From Desulfovibrio desulfuricans (GTDB lineage Bacteria > Desulfobacterota > Desulfovibrionia > Desulfovibrionales > Desulfovibrionaceae): DNA of 64,000 nucleotides. The position numbers and the translations under genes were made by a program. Below the pieces are notes generated by a model. That model did not search any database, was not told where the DNA came from, and saw nothing but the letters and a program-made list of their open reading frames with translations. The DNA lies in NCBI RefSeq assembly GCF_024460775.1, contig NZ_JANFYZ010000013.1:1-64000 (forward strand), written 5' to 3'. Each line of letters starts with the position of its first letter. Position 1 is the stretch's first letter. Shown here in pieces: positions 19,738 through 27,105 of the stretch.

Positions 19738-20205
19738 ATGAACAGCGCCATAAGTTGCCTTGGAAACGCCATCTGGTTTTTGTGCGGCGGCATTCTCATG
19801 GGCCTTGTGTGGTGGATATACGGGGTGCTCTGCTTTATTTCCATCGTGGGCATTCCCTGGGGCAGGGCATGCTTTGTCATGGGCAACTTCGCCTTTTTCC
19901 CCTTTGGCAAAATGCCCGTTGCACGCGATGTGCTCACTGGCAGGCAGGATGTGGGCACCGGCCCGTGGGGCACGGTAGGCAACATCATCTGGCTTTTGCT
20001 GGCTGGCGTGTGGATTGCCCTTGGGCATCTGGTTTCCGCCGTCATGTGCGCGGTAACCATAATCGGCATTCCTTTTGCGTGGCAGCACGTCAAACTAGCG
20101 GCGCTGGCCCTCTGCCCCATCGGCAAGACCATTGTACCCGCACCCCTGGCCGATGCTGCCGAGCGCGCCGCCGCAGAGCGAGGCTTCCGCGACGGGCGTT
20201 ACTAG
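19738..20205 (+). CDS. YccF domain-containing inner membrane protein
   Basis: 155 aa from ATG 19738, preceded by CAGGAGG. Two copies of the YccF-type unit are visible. One is at about residues 5-65 (LGNAIWFLCGGILMGLVWW...GIPWGRACF...LFPFGK-like). The other is at 80-140 (VGNIIWLLLAGVWIALGH...IIGIPFAWQHVKLAALALCPIGK). Four hydrophobic helices predict an integral membrane protein. Biochemical function of YccF proteins is unknown. No operon partner is evident. Confidence 0.88.
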   Translation: MNSAISCLGNAIWFLCGGILMGLVWWIYGVLCFISIVGIPWGRACFVMGNFAFFPFGKMPVARDVLTGRQDVGTGPWGTVGNIIWLLLAGVWIALGHLVSAVMCAVTIIGIPFAWQHVKLAALALCPIGKTIVPAPLADAAERAAAERGFRDGRY

Positions 20206-20257
20206 GCTTCAAGTTGCCGCATCACTGCCTGACCAAAAGTCGCGGAGCTGGCGCAGC

Positions 20258-20857
20258 TTAGTCAGAGGATTCGCACGCGAACAGTTCTGCCAGTTGCTTT
20301 GCATAAAATTTATTCATGTACTCAATGTCGATCCTGGGCGAATCAGCTCCCCGCAGCAGATTGACTACCATTGAGGCCCCCATGATCTGCGCTAGTATCA
20401 GCTCTGCCCGCGTGGCGGCCTGTTCACCGGGCAGGACCTCCATGATCTGCTGACGGATGTTGTCGTACGTTTTTGCCATCACGTCCGAAACATTGGGATC
20501 CAGCGCAGAAAGGGCCGTGATGCGAAAATCTGTGGCCCATGCACTCTGCGCTCCGCCAGAGAGAATGCTGCCCATGGCCATACTGGTTTTTTCCATAGGC
20601 GGCACATCAGGCAGGGCCTCAATGCCTTCTGAATTCAGAATGGACGCCACTTCAAGAAAAAGATTCCTTTTTGAGCCAAAATAGCGGCTGATGAGTGCCG
20701 GGTTTACCCCTGCCGCCGCGCCGATTTCCCGTATCCCGACGTTGCCGTAGTTGGCTTTGGCAAAGAGCCGTCGCGCCGCCTGCAAAAGACGGTTTCTGGT
20801 TTCTGCGGCATTGCGTTTACGCTGCGGGCCCGTGGCTGGTTTACGTTCAGGAGCCAT
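20258..20857 (-). CDS. TetR family transcriptional regulator
   Basis: 199 aa. N-terminal TetR HTH spans about residues 17-62 (ETRNRLLQAARRLFAK...IREIGAAAGVNPALISRYFGSKRNLFLEV). The helical C-terminal ligand domain has no recognisable specificity. It is divergently transcribed from the MipA/OmpV gene. The shared 120-bp intergenic region contains a dyad at 20916-20931, the obvious candidate operator. Probable role: repression of the outer-membrane protein gene and of itself. Confidence 0.9.
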   Translation of the reverse strand: MAPERKPATGPQRKRNAAETRNRLLQAARRLFAKANYGNVGIREIGAAAGVNPALISRYFGSKRNLFLEVASILNSEGIEALPDVPPMEKTSMAMGSILSGGAQSAWATDFRITALSALDPNVSDVMAKTYDNIRQQIMEVLPGEQAATRAELILAQIMGASMVVNLLRGADSPRIDIEYMNKFYAKQLAELFACESSD

Positions 20858-20915
20858 TGCTATCCCCTATGGTTGCTGCGACTTGACACAGTTGGTTTCA
20901 TGAGGCTACTTTTGA

Positions 20916-20931
20916 GTAATCGATTGATTAC
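20916..20931. promoter_or_regulatory. Candidate TetR operator between tetR-like and mipA-like genes
   Basis: GTAATC and GATTAC flank 4 nt; the inner part (AATCGATT) is itself palindromic. It lies 47 nt upstream of the MipA/OmpV start and 58 nt upstream of the regulator start. A TTGACA at 20884-20889 is a possible -35 element for the plus-strand gene. Binding is inferred from position and symmetry only. Confidence 0.5.
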
Positions 20932-20977
20932 AGATTTTCCATGAAAAGTGCAATGGCTTTGTTGCACGGGAGGGTTC

Positions 20978-21754
20978 ATGAAAATACGGGGATTGTCGTA
21001 TCTGGCGACATTAACCATTCTTCTTTTAACGGCTTTTTCTGCCATTGCGGAAGAAGGCAAAAACGACAGCAGCCGCTGGGGATTCAACCTCGGCATTGGC
21101 GGCACTGTTTCCACCTCGGAATACAAGGGAGTGGAAAGGCTGGGCACGGCCCTGCCCTTGCTGGGATATGAAGGCGAGTATCTGTATTTGCGGGGATTGA
21201 GCGGCGGCGTGCACCTGTTCAAGAACGAATACCATGAAGTCAACGTGCAGCTTTCGTATCTGCCGCAGCATTTTTATGCCTCATGGAGCGACAACTCGGG
21301 CATGAAAAAGCTTGATGACCGCTATGCATCGGCCATGGCCGGCATCAACTACCGCTTGCGCACCGAACTTGGCGTGCTGGCAGCCACCCTTTCCACCGAT
21401 GCGCTGGGTGTGAACAAGGGCGTGATGGCCGATGCCTCCTATTCCTACCCCATCCGCTTTGCCAACATGTCGCTAATTCCCACAGCGGGTGTGCAGTGGA
21501 CCGACGTGAACTACAACGACTATTATTACGGCGTGAGCAAAAGCGAGGCGCGGGCCAGCGGACTGAGCCACTACTCGCCGGAATCAGCCCTCTCACCATA
21601 TGCCGAGCTGACGTTACGGGTCGGCCTTACAGAAAGCTGGAGCGCATTTGTGAGTGGTAAAAGCCAGTTTTTGGGACAGGAAATAACCGACAGCCCCATG
21701 GTTGAGCGCAACAACAAGTATTCAATGAGCGGGGGCTTTCTTTACGCGTTTTAG
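20978..21754 (+). CDS. MipA/OmpV family outer membrane protein
   Basis: 258 aa from ATG 20978, preceded by GGGAGGG. Signal peptide ends near AIA|EE. The mature chain alternates short hydrophobic strands and turns and ends in aromatic Phe (LYAF), as outer-membrane barrels do. Family-like elements are WGFNLGIGGTVSTSEYKG, LGYEGEYLYLRG and YSYPIRFANMSLIPTAGVQW. MipA/OmpV proteins scaffold murein enzymes or form porin-like barrels. Control by the adjacent TetR protein is likely. A hairpin at 21772-21791 may terminate it. Confidence 0.85.
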   Translation: MKIRGLSYLATLTILLLTAFSAIAEEGKNDSSRWGFNLGIGGTVSTSEYKGVERLGTALPLLGYEGEYLYLRGLSGGVHLFKNEYHEVNVQLSYLPQHFYASWSDNSGMKKLDDRYASAMAGINYRLRTELGVLAATLSTDALGVNKGVMADASYSYPIRFANMSLIPTAGVQWTDVNYNDYYYGVSKSEARASGLSHYSPESALSPYAELTLRVGLTESWSAFVSGKSQFLGQEITDSPMVERNNKYSMSGGFLYAF

Positions 21755-21771
21755 AGCATATTGACGTTGTT

Positions 21772-21791
21772 CCCGGCGGCTTTCCGCCGGG
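21772..21791 (+). terminator. GC hairpin after the MipA/OmpV gene
   Basis: 8-bp stem CCCGGCGG / CCGCCGGG with a 4-nt loop. The T-tract is weak, so termination efficiency is uncertain. It separates the gene from the convergent ORP operon. Confidence 0.5.
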
Positions 21792-21855
21792 TTATCACCA
21801 AGGGCGCTTTCTGAACGGTCGGGAATTGCGGGCCTTTGCCGCGACCTGCACGGCT

Positions 21856-22572
21856 CTACCGTTCAGAAGCGCAACCGCCCTGGCAAAGATGCCCAGGGCC
21901 GAAAGGAACAAGCCTGCCCGCAGCAAAGGCGTTAAGACAGTCTGCCACTGTGGGCAGATTGGCATTGTAATACACGGCTATACCAGCCTCCTGCAAAGCC
22001 CGCAGGGGCCGCATGCCCATGCCGCCCGCAAGCAGAGCGCCAACACCAAGACGCAGCAAGGCCTGTACTGGCCCGGCGCAATCCCCGCCCTGATGCATGG
22101 GATTGGGCTGAATGTTGACCTCCCCAATCTTGCCGTCCTCCACCCTGGCAAGGGTATAGAACTGACATCGGCCAAAATGCGCGTTGGGCGCAGCATCCGG
22201 CCCGCCGGGGGCAATGCTCGGCACAGCTACCACCAGCCCGCCCGGCATGGCATCCTCGCTTTCCGCCCCCCCGGCAGTTGCATCCACAGCGCACACCCCG
22301 CCCTCAATGCGCAGGGCCTGCCCCTGCACAAGAGCCTGAGCCACGCTGCGGCGCGCGCGCCGCAAAAGCCTGCCAAAGGTATGCCGCGAAACACCCATGC
22401 GGGCTGCGGCGGCATCCATGTTCAGGTCTTCAAAATCAGCCAGCCGCAGGGCTTCCAGGCCATCCAGCGACAGCACAACCTCTTCAAGTTCGTGCAGGGG
22501 AATACCGTTGGGCTTGAAACATCTGTTTTTTGGCAGGGCGCTTACGCGCCTGCAATGGCAAGGTCTTGGCAT
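21856..22572 (-). CDS. DUF134 - NifX/NifB-type domain fusion, probable regulator of the ORP operon
   Basis: 238 aa from ATG 22572, preceded by GGGGA; the frame upstream to 22827 looks untranslated. Residues 1-90 are a DUF134 domain: Cys-rich MPRPCHCRR, then an HTH (LADFEDLNMDAAAARMGVSRHTFGRLLRRAR). Residues about 112-225 are a dinitrogenase Fe-Mo cofactor (NifX-like) domain with HFGRCQFYTLARVEDGK and GVGALLAGGMGMRPLRAL. A Cys-containing tail CQGGCASER ends it. Such fusions look like metal-cofactor-responsive DNA-binding proteins. It is the last gene of the ORP cluster, with a possible own promoter at 22573-22610. Confidence 0.85.
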   Translation of the reverse strand: MPRPCHCRRVSALPKNRCFKPNGIPLHELEEVVLSLDGLEALRLADFEDLNMDAAAARMGVSRHTFGRLLRRARRSVAQALVQGQALRIEGGVCAVDATAGGAESEDAMPGGLVVAVPSIAPGGPDAAPNAHFGRCQFYTLARVEDGKIGEVNIQPNPMHQGGDCAGPVQALLRLGVGALLAGGMGMRPLRALQEAGIAVYYNANLPTVADCLNAFAAGRLVPFGPGHLCQGGCASER

Positions 22573-22592
22573 AATTCCCCAGTAATATGGTT

Positions 22593-22606
22593 TTATTTGA
22601 GAATAA
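22593..22606. promoter_or_regulatory. Dyad upstream of the DUF134 gene
   Basis: TTATT-TGAG-AATAA is a perfect 5-bp inverted repeat about 20 nt before the DUF134 start. It shares the string ATTTGAG with the palindrome over the orp promoter (25808-25821), which raises the possibility of one regulator for both. Confidence 0.35.
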
Positions 22607-22842
22607 GCCAATGCCACGCCTCGCGCAAGTGGCGCAAGCCGTAGCCATGCACATCTGCCGCTCTGCGCATGGCCGAGCCAAAAACGGGAGGGGTAAACCC
22701 GGTTCAGGCCCGGCCATGCTTCCCGTGGGCCGGAGGCTGCTTGCGCGCAGGCAGCGCGCGCCCAAGGCGCCGTGCAAACCAAGGGTACGGACAATGGTTT
22801 GCGGGAACAGTAAAGCCTGCCGCGCATGCGGCTATTATTTTA

Positions 22843-23208
22843 TCAGGCTTGAAGCTCCGTCAGCAGGCGCGTCACGCGGCGCGCATCTTCTGCTGCAGGA
22901 GAGGTTGGCAGCGAGGCAAGAATGCCCAGACCTTCCATGACGTCATGGAAAACATCTTCCGGCATATCGCTGACAACCGCCGTATGCACCAGTGCGTTCA
23001 CACGCATGATGTCGATGACATCCTGCTTCGCCTGCTCCTGCGAGGCGGAATCCAGCACCACCAGCGCTGGGGCATGCCCCTGGACGCTTTTTTTGCAGGC
23101 TTCTGCATCGGCAACTGTCGTTACGGCGCAGCCCTGACGCTCAAGCTCCTCCACAAAGGCGGCAAAAACTGCGGGCCGCCCTGTCTGCAACAGAATGGAG
23201 CGTTTCAT
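22843..23208 (-). CDS. Receiver-like protein lacking the conserved lysine
   Basis: 121 aa with the alternating strand/helix pattern of a response-regulator receiver and no output domain. The would-be phospho-aspartate is in ALVVLDSAS and a Thr/Ser-like position in TAVVSDMPED. The acidic pair after strand 1 and the K-P motif after strand 5 (here SLPTSP) are absent. It is therefore probably a pseudo-receiver that signals by protein contact. It lies between two NifX-fold genes in the ORP operon, 6 nt after the upstream stop. Function unknown. Confidence 0.65.
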   Translation of the reverse strand: MKRSILLQTGRPAVFAAFVEELERQGCAVTTVADAEACKKSVQGHAPALVVLDSASQEQAKQDVIDIMRVNALVHTAVVSDMPEDVFHDVMEGLGILASLPTSPAAEDARRVTRLLTELQA

Positions 23209-23214
23209 AACGGT

Positions 23215-23592
23215 TTAATGCCCGCCGCCGCAGGTATGCTCGGGGGTGAACTCCGTCAGTTTGCCCTGGCAAAATGCCTGCACGGCCATGCCCACGGTGG
23301 GCTGGTTGCCTGCAAAATACACGCTGATGCCCATCTGGTTGAAGCCCATGAGGGGGCGCATGCCCATGCCGCCAGCCAGAAGCGCATTGACGCCGTGGGA
23401 GGCCAGATACTGCACAGGAGCCATGCACCCGCCCTGCTGGTGCGGGATGGATTCAAGGGTGGACTGGGCAGCGACCTGACCGTTTTCCAGTTCCACGATG
23501 GTGTAAATGTCGCAATGTCCAAAATGCATACCCATGCCGGAATCCATGCCGCCGGGCATTTGAGAAGGAATTGCCAGAATAGTCTTGCTCAT
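23215..23592 (-). CDS. NifX/NifB-type (dinitrogenase Fe-Mo cofactor) domain protein
   Basis: 125 aa, a single MTH1175-like domain. It has AIPSQMPGGMDSGM, then MHFGHCDIYTIVELENG, HQQGGCMAPVQYL and GVNALLAGGMGMRPLMGF. The C-terminus TPEHTCGGGH is a plausible metal-binding tail. Members of this fold bind or carry Fe-Mo or Mo-Cu clusters. It is the second of three such domains in the operon, 12 nt downstream of a MinD-type ATPase. Probably a cluster carrier or partner of ORP; not proven. Confidence 0.85.
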   Translation of the reverse strand: MSKTILAIPSQMPGGMDSGMGMHFGHCDIYTIVELENGQVAAQSTLESIPHQQGGCMAPVQYLASHGVNALLAGGMGMRPLMGFNQMGISVYFAGNQPTVGMAVQAFCQGKLTEFTPEHTCGGGH

Positions 23593-23604
23593 GATGCTTT
23601 CCTT

Positions 23605-24528
23605 TTACAGGTGTTTTATGTCGCCCTGCCGCCCCGGTTGCGATGCCAGAGAGCACACGCGCTCCCAGGCTGCTGCCAGAGTTTCGGCCAGGGGTTTGGT
23701 AAGGGGTGAAATTTCTTCGGTCAGGGCCTGCCGCCGCACCATGGCCTGCGTGACCAGCGGGCTGAAGGGCAACTCGCCCACCACATGGTGCCCGCCCTCA
23801 TCGGCCACTGCGTGTATGCGGGCCACCTCATCCGCGTTCAGGTCGGCCTTGTTGGTGAGCACCGCCACGGGAATACGGAAATGCGCGCACAGCTCCGCCA
23901 CACGGGCAAAGTCATGCCGCCCCGAAGGCGTTGGCTCAACAACCGCCACGGCCAAGGCCGCGCCGGAAAGGGAGCTGATCACAGGGCAGCCAACACCCGG
24001 CGATCCATCGCACAGCACAAGGTCTGCGCCCATTTGGGTTGCCTTGTCCCGGGCCTGACGCTTGAGCAGGGCCACAAGCCGTCCCGAATTTTCCTGCCCT
24101 GGGTCTAGCTGCGCATGCACAAAGGGGCCAAAACGGGTGTCGCTGACATACCACACGCCACAGCGCCGTTCGGGAAATTCCACAGCGTGCGCAGGGCAAA
24201 GCTTGTGGCACACGCCGCAGCCTTCACAGCCCAGTTCGTCTATGGAGTACACGCCATCTTTAAACCGCACCGCGTCAAAGCGGCACAGCTCGGCACAACG
24301 CCCGCAGGCTGTGCACAGGTCAGGATTGATGCGGGCCGTATTGCCGGAAATAAAAACTTCCTTCTGCTGCACCTGCGGATTCAGCAGAATGTGCATGTCC
24401 GGCACGTCCACATCCAGGTCGCAGAGTACTGCCTTTTGCCCCTGCGCATGGGCCAGTGCGGCAAATGCGGCGCAGACGGTGGTTTTTCCCGTACCGCCCT
24501 TGCCGCTGATAACAACTATCTCACGCAT
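23605..24528 (-). CDS. MinD/ParA-superfamily P-loop ATPase with two [4Fe-4S] ferredoxin motifs
   Basis: 307 aa from ATG 24528. The deviant Walker A ISGKGGTGKTT is at residues 7-17. An inserted ferredoxin domain has two cysteine sets, CTACGRCAELC and CEGCGVCHKLC. The SPGVGCPV switch region and VVEPTPSGRHD follow, as in Mrp/NBP35-like and MinD proteins. The ATG lies 8 nt inside the preceding gene's end (ATGCGTGA), so translation is coupled. It pairs with the similar ATPase at 24521-25426. Likely role: ATP-driven assembly or transfer of a metal cluster in the ORP system. Confidence 0.9.
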   Translation of the reverse strand: MREIVVISGKGGTGKTTVCAAFAALAHAQGQKAVLCDLDVDVPDMHILLNPQVQQKEVFISGNTARINPDLCTACGRCAELCRFDAVRFKDGVYSIDELGCEGCGVCHKLCPAHAVEFPERRCGVWYVSDTRFGPFVHAQLDPGQENSGRLVALLKRQARDKATQMGADLVLCDGSPGVGCPVISSLSGAALAVAVVEPTPSGRHDFARVAELCAHFRIPVAVLTNKADLNADEVARIHAVADEGGHHVVGELPFSPLVTQAMVRRQALTEEISPLTKPLAETLAAAWERVCSLASQPGRQGDIKHL

Positions 24529-25426
24529 TGTTGGCCCCCTTGGCAAACTCCCGCAGTCTGGAGGCAAGTTCTGCAATGCGCTGCCGCCATTCCTGGCCCG
24601 TCGCGCCCTGCGCTTCCGTGGGGGGCAAGCCGTGGGCATAGGCGTGGGCGGCCTCGCGCTGGAAGGGCAGTTCTGCCAGTATGGGCAGTTTTGCACCCGC
24701 ACACCATGCGCGCAGCTCATTCTCGCAATCGGCGTTGCCTTCCATGCCCACGCGGTTCATCACCACGGCAACGGGCCGCCCCAACTGCGCAAAAGCCGCG
24801 TGCGCCAGCTTGAAATCATAAAAGCCAAAAGGCGTTGGTTCCGCCACCAGCAACACGGCATCCGCGCCACGCGCCGCTGTCATGGCCGGGCAGCTTACGC
24901 CGGGGGGGGCGTCCATGAGCACGTCAGAAGGATGCCCCGCAAGCAGCTCTGCCAGCTTGCGTTCCTGCGCGCGCAGGAGCGGCGGAGTCATGGCCTCTCC
25001 CACGCGGGTACGGCCCATGAGGAAGGGCATTGTTTTACCGCCAGCGGATACAGAACCCAGCAACAAGGCGCCAAGCTCCCGCTGCGCCACGCGCAGCGCC
25101 TGTTCCGGGCACACCTCAAAACAGCCGCTGCAGCCGTGGCACATATCCTGAAAATACATGGGCTTTGCGCCCATCATGGCAATGGCCCCGTAGGAACACA
25201 TGGGGCGGCATGCGCCGCAGCCCGTGCATTTTTCCTCCACCAGTTCCGGCACTTCAAGATATACCGGTTCCGGCTCAGCGAGGTTCGGGTGCAGCAAAAG
25301 GTGCAGATTGGGCGCTTCCACGTCCGCATCCACAAGCAGCAGATCGCGCTCCCACTGTCCGGCAAGGCAGGCGGTCACGGTGGTCTTTCCTGCGCCGCCC
25401 TTGCCGCTGGCAATCACAATACGCAT
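24521..25426 (-). CDS. MinD/ParA-superfamily P-loop ATPase with two [4Fe-4S] ferredoxin motifs
   Basis: 301 aa, second paralogue of the pair. Walker A is ASGKGGAGKTT at residues 6-16, followed by LLVDADVEAPNLHLLL. The ferredoxin insert is CTGCGACRPMC and CHGCSGCFEVC. APPGVSCPAM and VAEPTPFGFYD match its partner. It starts 6 nt after the orp stop codon. In Desulfovibrio vulgaris two such ATPases form part of the ORP complex locus (DVU2103-2109, as I remember it), so a heteromeric ATPase acting on the ORP Mo-Cu cluster is the best guess. Confidence 0.9.
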   Translation of the reverse strand: MRIVIASGKGGAGKTTVTACLAGQWERDLLLVDADVEAPNLHLLLHPNLAEPEPVYLEVPELVEEKCTGCGACRPMCSYGAIAMMGAKPMYFQDMCHGCSGCFEVCPEQALRVAQRELGALLLGSVSAGGKTMPFLMGRTRVGEAMTPPLLRAQERKLAELLAGHPSDVLMDAPPGVSCPAMTAARGADAVLLVAEPTPFGFYDFKLAHAAFAQLGRPVAVVMNRVGMEGNADCENELRAWCAGAKLPILAELPFQREAAHAYAHGLPPTEAQGATGQEWRQRIAELASRLREFAKGANNA

Positions 25427-25432
25427 AAGGGC

Positions 25433-25783
25433 CTACTTGTTGGGAGCCGTGGCCGGGCTGACCGAGCCATCGGCAAGGCAGCGCACGGCTTCGCCCACGC
25501 TGCGGTTGTCCATGTCCTGATACACGTCCAGCCCCGCCGCCTTGAGGGCCGTAAAAGCCTTGGGGCCCACATAGCCGCTCATGACGGCCTGCGCGCCAAG
25601 ACCCGCAAGCCGCTCCGCAGTCTGAATGCCAGCGCCCTGCGCCGCCGCCTGCGATGCGCCGTTGTCCACATAATCTGCCTGCATGGTGTCCATATCCACG
25701 ATCACAAACCCGCCAGCCCTGCCGAACCGCGGATCAACCTGCGATTCCAGCCCCGGCCCTTCGCTTGAAACGGCTACTTTCAT
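25433..25783 (-). CDS. Orange protein (ORP), NifX-fold Mo-Cu cluster protein
   Basis: 116 aa. The sequence (VSSEGPGLESQVDPRFGRA, YVDNGASQ, SGYVGPKAF, ending APNK) closely matches my recollection of Desulfovibrio ORP, a soluble protein that binds an unusual Mo-Cu sulfide cluster. The single domain contains only one Cys (VRCLADG), consistent with the non-covalent cluster of ORP. First gene of a six-gene minus-strand operon with a clear sigma-70-type promoter and an overlapping palindrome upstream. A link to cell division has been proposed for ORP in D. vulgaris; the physiological role is still open. Confidence 0.85.
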   Translation of the reverse strand: MKVAVSSEGPGLESQVDPRFGRAGGFVIVDMDTMQADYVDNGASQAAAQGAGIQTAERLAGLGAQAVMSGYVGPKAFTALKAAGLDVYQDMDNRSVGEAVRCLADGSVSPATAPNK

Positions 25784-25807
25784 GGCTACTCCCTTGCTCG
25801 TTATTTT

Positions 25808-25845
25808 TGCTCAAATGAGCATAATCCTGTACGCAAAAATGTCAA
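25808..25845 (-). promoter_or_regulatory. orp operon promoter with overlapping palindrome
   Basis: On the minus strand TTGACA (25845-25840), a 16-nt spacer and TATGCT (25823-25818) form a good sigma-70-like promoter. The perfect palindrome TGCTCA-TT-TGAGCA (25821-25808) covers the end of the -10 element and the expected start point, a classical repressor position. The ORF start at 25783 follows with GGGAG. No sigma-54 -24/-12 element was seen, unlike the sigma-54 control reported for the D. vulgaris locus. Confidence 0.6.
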
Positions 25846-25927
25846 CACCATAAAAAATCCGCCGCACCAACTTTTGCTGACACGGCGGACATGCCGCCAC
25901 AAGGCGGCCCGGGGGGGAATGTAGAAA

Positions 25928-27004
25928 CTACTTGAGTACGTAATGATCCAGAGGCTTTACCCTGTAGCTGTTGACCGGCATAAGGTCTGTGGTCACATAG
26001 CCCGGCGCGGCGTTGATAAGGTCTGGTATGCGGTTGACGATGGTGGCGCAGGTCAGTTCCACCGTGGCGGGGCGGGTAATGACCACCTGCGTATCCGGCT
26101 CGCCCATGAGCGTCCAGTCATTGCGGTCAACCTCGCCGGGGGCGTAAACCTTGCCCACGCATTCGCTCTCGATGACGATGCCCTCCGCCGTTTCCGTGGT
26201 CACCACGGCAGACATGCCCGTGGCGTGCCCGGCAGGGATGGTCATGCCCAGCGTTTCAGAGCGCAGCTCGGCGCTGTGGGTCTGGGGCACGCACTTCTGC
26301 ACCTGGCTTTTGACCGTAAGGCCCAGACGCTCCGCCAGCCAGCCGTTGACGTTCCACATATAGGAGGGCAAAAACTCGCCGCGCTCGATCAACTGCTGGC
26401 GCTCGGCGGGCGAAATGGCATCCGCCGAGGCAATTTCCTTCTCAAAGGCGGTCAGGTCAAGCCCCGCGCCGTGAACCTTGGCAAGGGCGATGCCGTAGTC
26501 TTCCACATTGTAGCTAGAGCTGCCCTTGATCTTGCTGATGGTGTGCATGGCCCCGGCCAGGGTGGCGATCAGGTTGCCCCAGAACACGTCCTGATAGCCG
26601 GAACCGCAAACCGTGCAGCCCGTTTTTTTCGCCATTGCGTCCACCTCGCAGGTGATGGCGGGCGAAGAATTCATGGGAAAGATGGCTTCCTCATTGGTGG
26701 TGATGGCGTTGACGCCGTTTCTGGCGCAGACCATGAGGGCATCCACAATGTCGCGCATGAGGCTCATGGTAGTGATGATGCAGGCATCGGGCTTAAGTGC
26801 GGCCAGCACCTTGTCGGCCTCATCCGCGTGATGCACCACAACGCCCCGCTCCGGCCCGCCAATGATTGCACTGATATCCCGGCCGATCACTGCGGGGTTC
26901 ACGTCAAAGGCAGCTACGATTTCCGCGCCTTTTTCGTACACGTATCGCATGGAATACTTGGACATTTTTCCGCAACCATACTGGGCAATCCGCAATTTGC
27001 TCAT
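25928..27004 (-). CDS. 2,4-diaminopentanoate dehydrogenase-like (DapB-related) oxidoreductase
   Basis: 358 aa from ATG 27004, with AGGAGG 6 nt upstream. The N-terminal Rossmann motif YGCGKMSKY indicates NAD(P) binding. The rest resembles the dihydrodipicolinate-reductase-like family that includes 2,4-diaminopentanoate dehydrogenase of ornithine fermentation (GVNAITTNEEAIFP, GSGYQDVFWGNL, AGHATGMSAVV). The partners of that pathway (ornithine 4,5-aminomutase, OrtAB) are not in the window, so the substrate remains open. It is isolated between the ORP operon and an EamA transporter. Confidence 0.7.
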   Translation of the reverse strand: MSKLRIAQYGCGKMSKYSMRYVYEKGAEIVAAFDVNPAVIGRDISAIIGGPERGVVVHHADEADKVLAALKPDACIITTMSLMRDIVDALMVCARNGVNAITTNEEAIFPMNSSPAITCEVDAMAKKTGCTVCGSGYQDVFWGNLIATLAGAMHTISKIKGSSSYNVEDYGIALAKVHGAGLDLTAFEKEIASADAISPAERQQLIERGEFLPSYMWNVNGWLAERLGLTVKSQVQKCVPQTHSAELRSETLGMTIPAGHATGMSAVVTTETAEGIVIESECVGKVYAPGEVDRNDWTLMGEPDTQVVITRPATVELTCATIVNRIPDLINAAPGYVTTDLMPVNSYRVKPLDHYVLK

Positions 27005-27105
27005 GAGTTTCCTCCTGGTTTGGAATGCGCGCAACCTGAAATACGCTTTCAGTTCTACCATACGCGCCGCTTGTGAAAAAACAAGCATGTCACGGATTGA
27101 AAAAA

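Noticed and set aside
24062..25768. 568-codon open frame antisense to the ORP operon
   Set aside because: Shadow of the two MinD-type ATPase genes; no known domain, Arg/Ser/Ala-rich composition.
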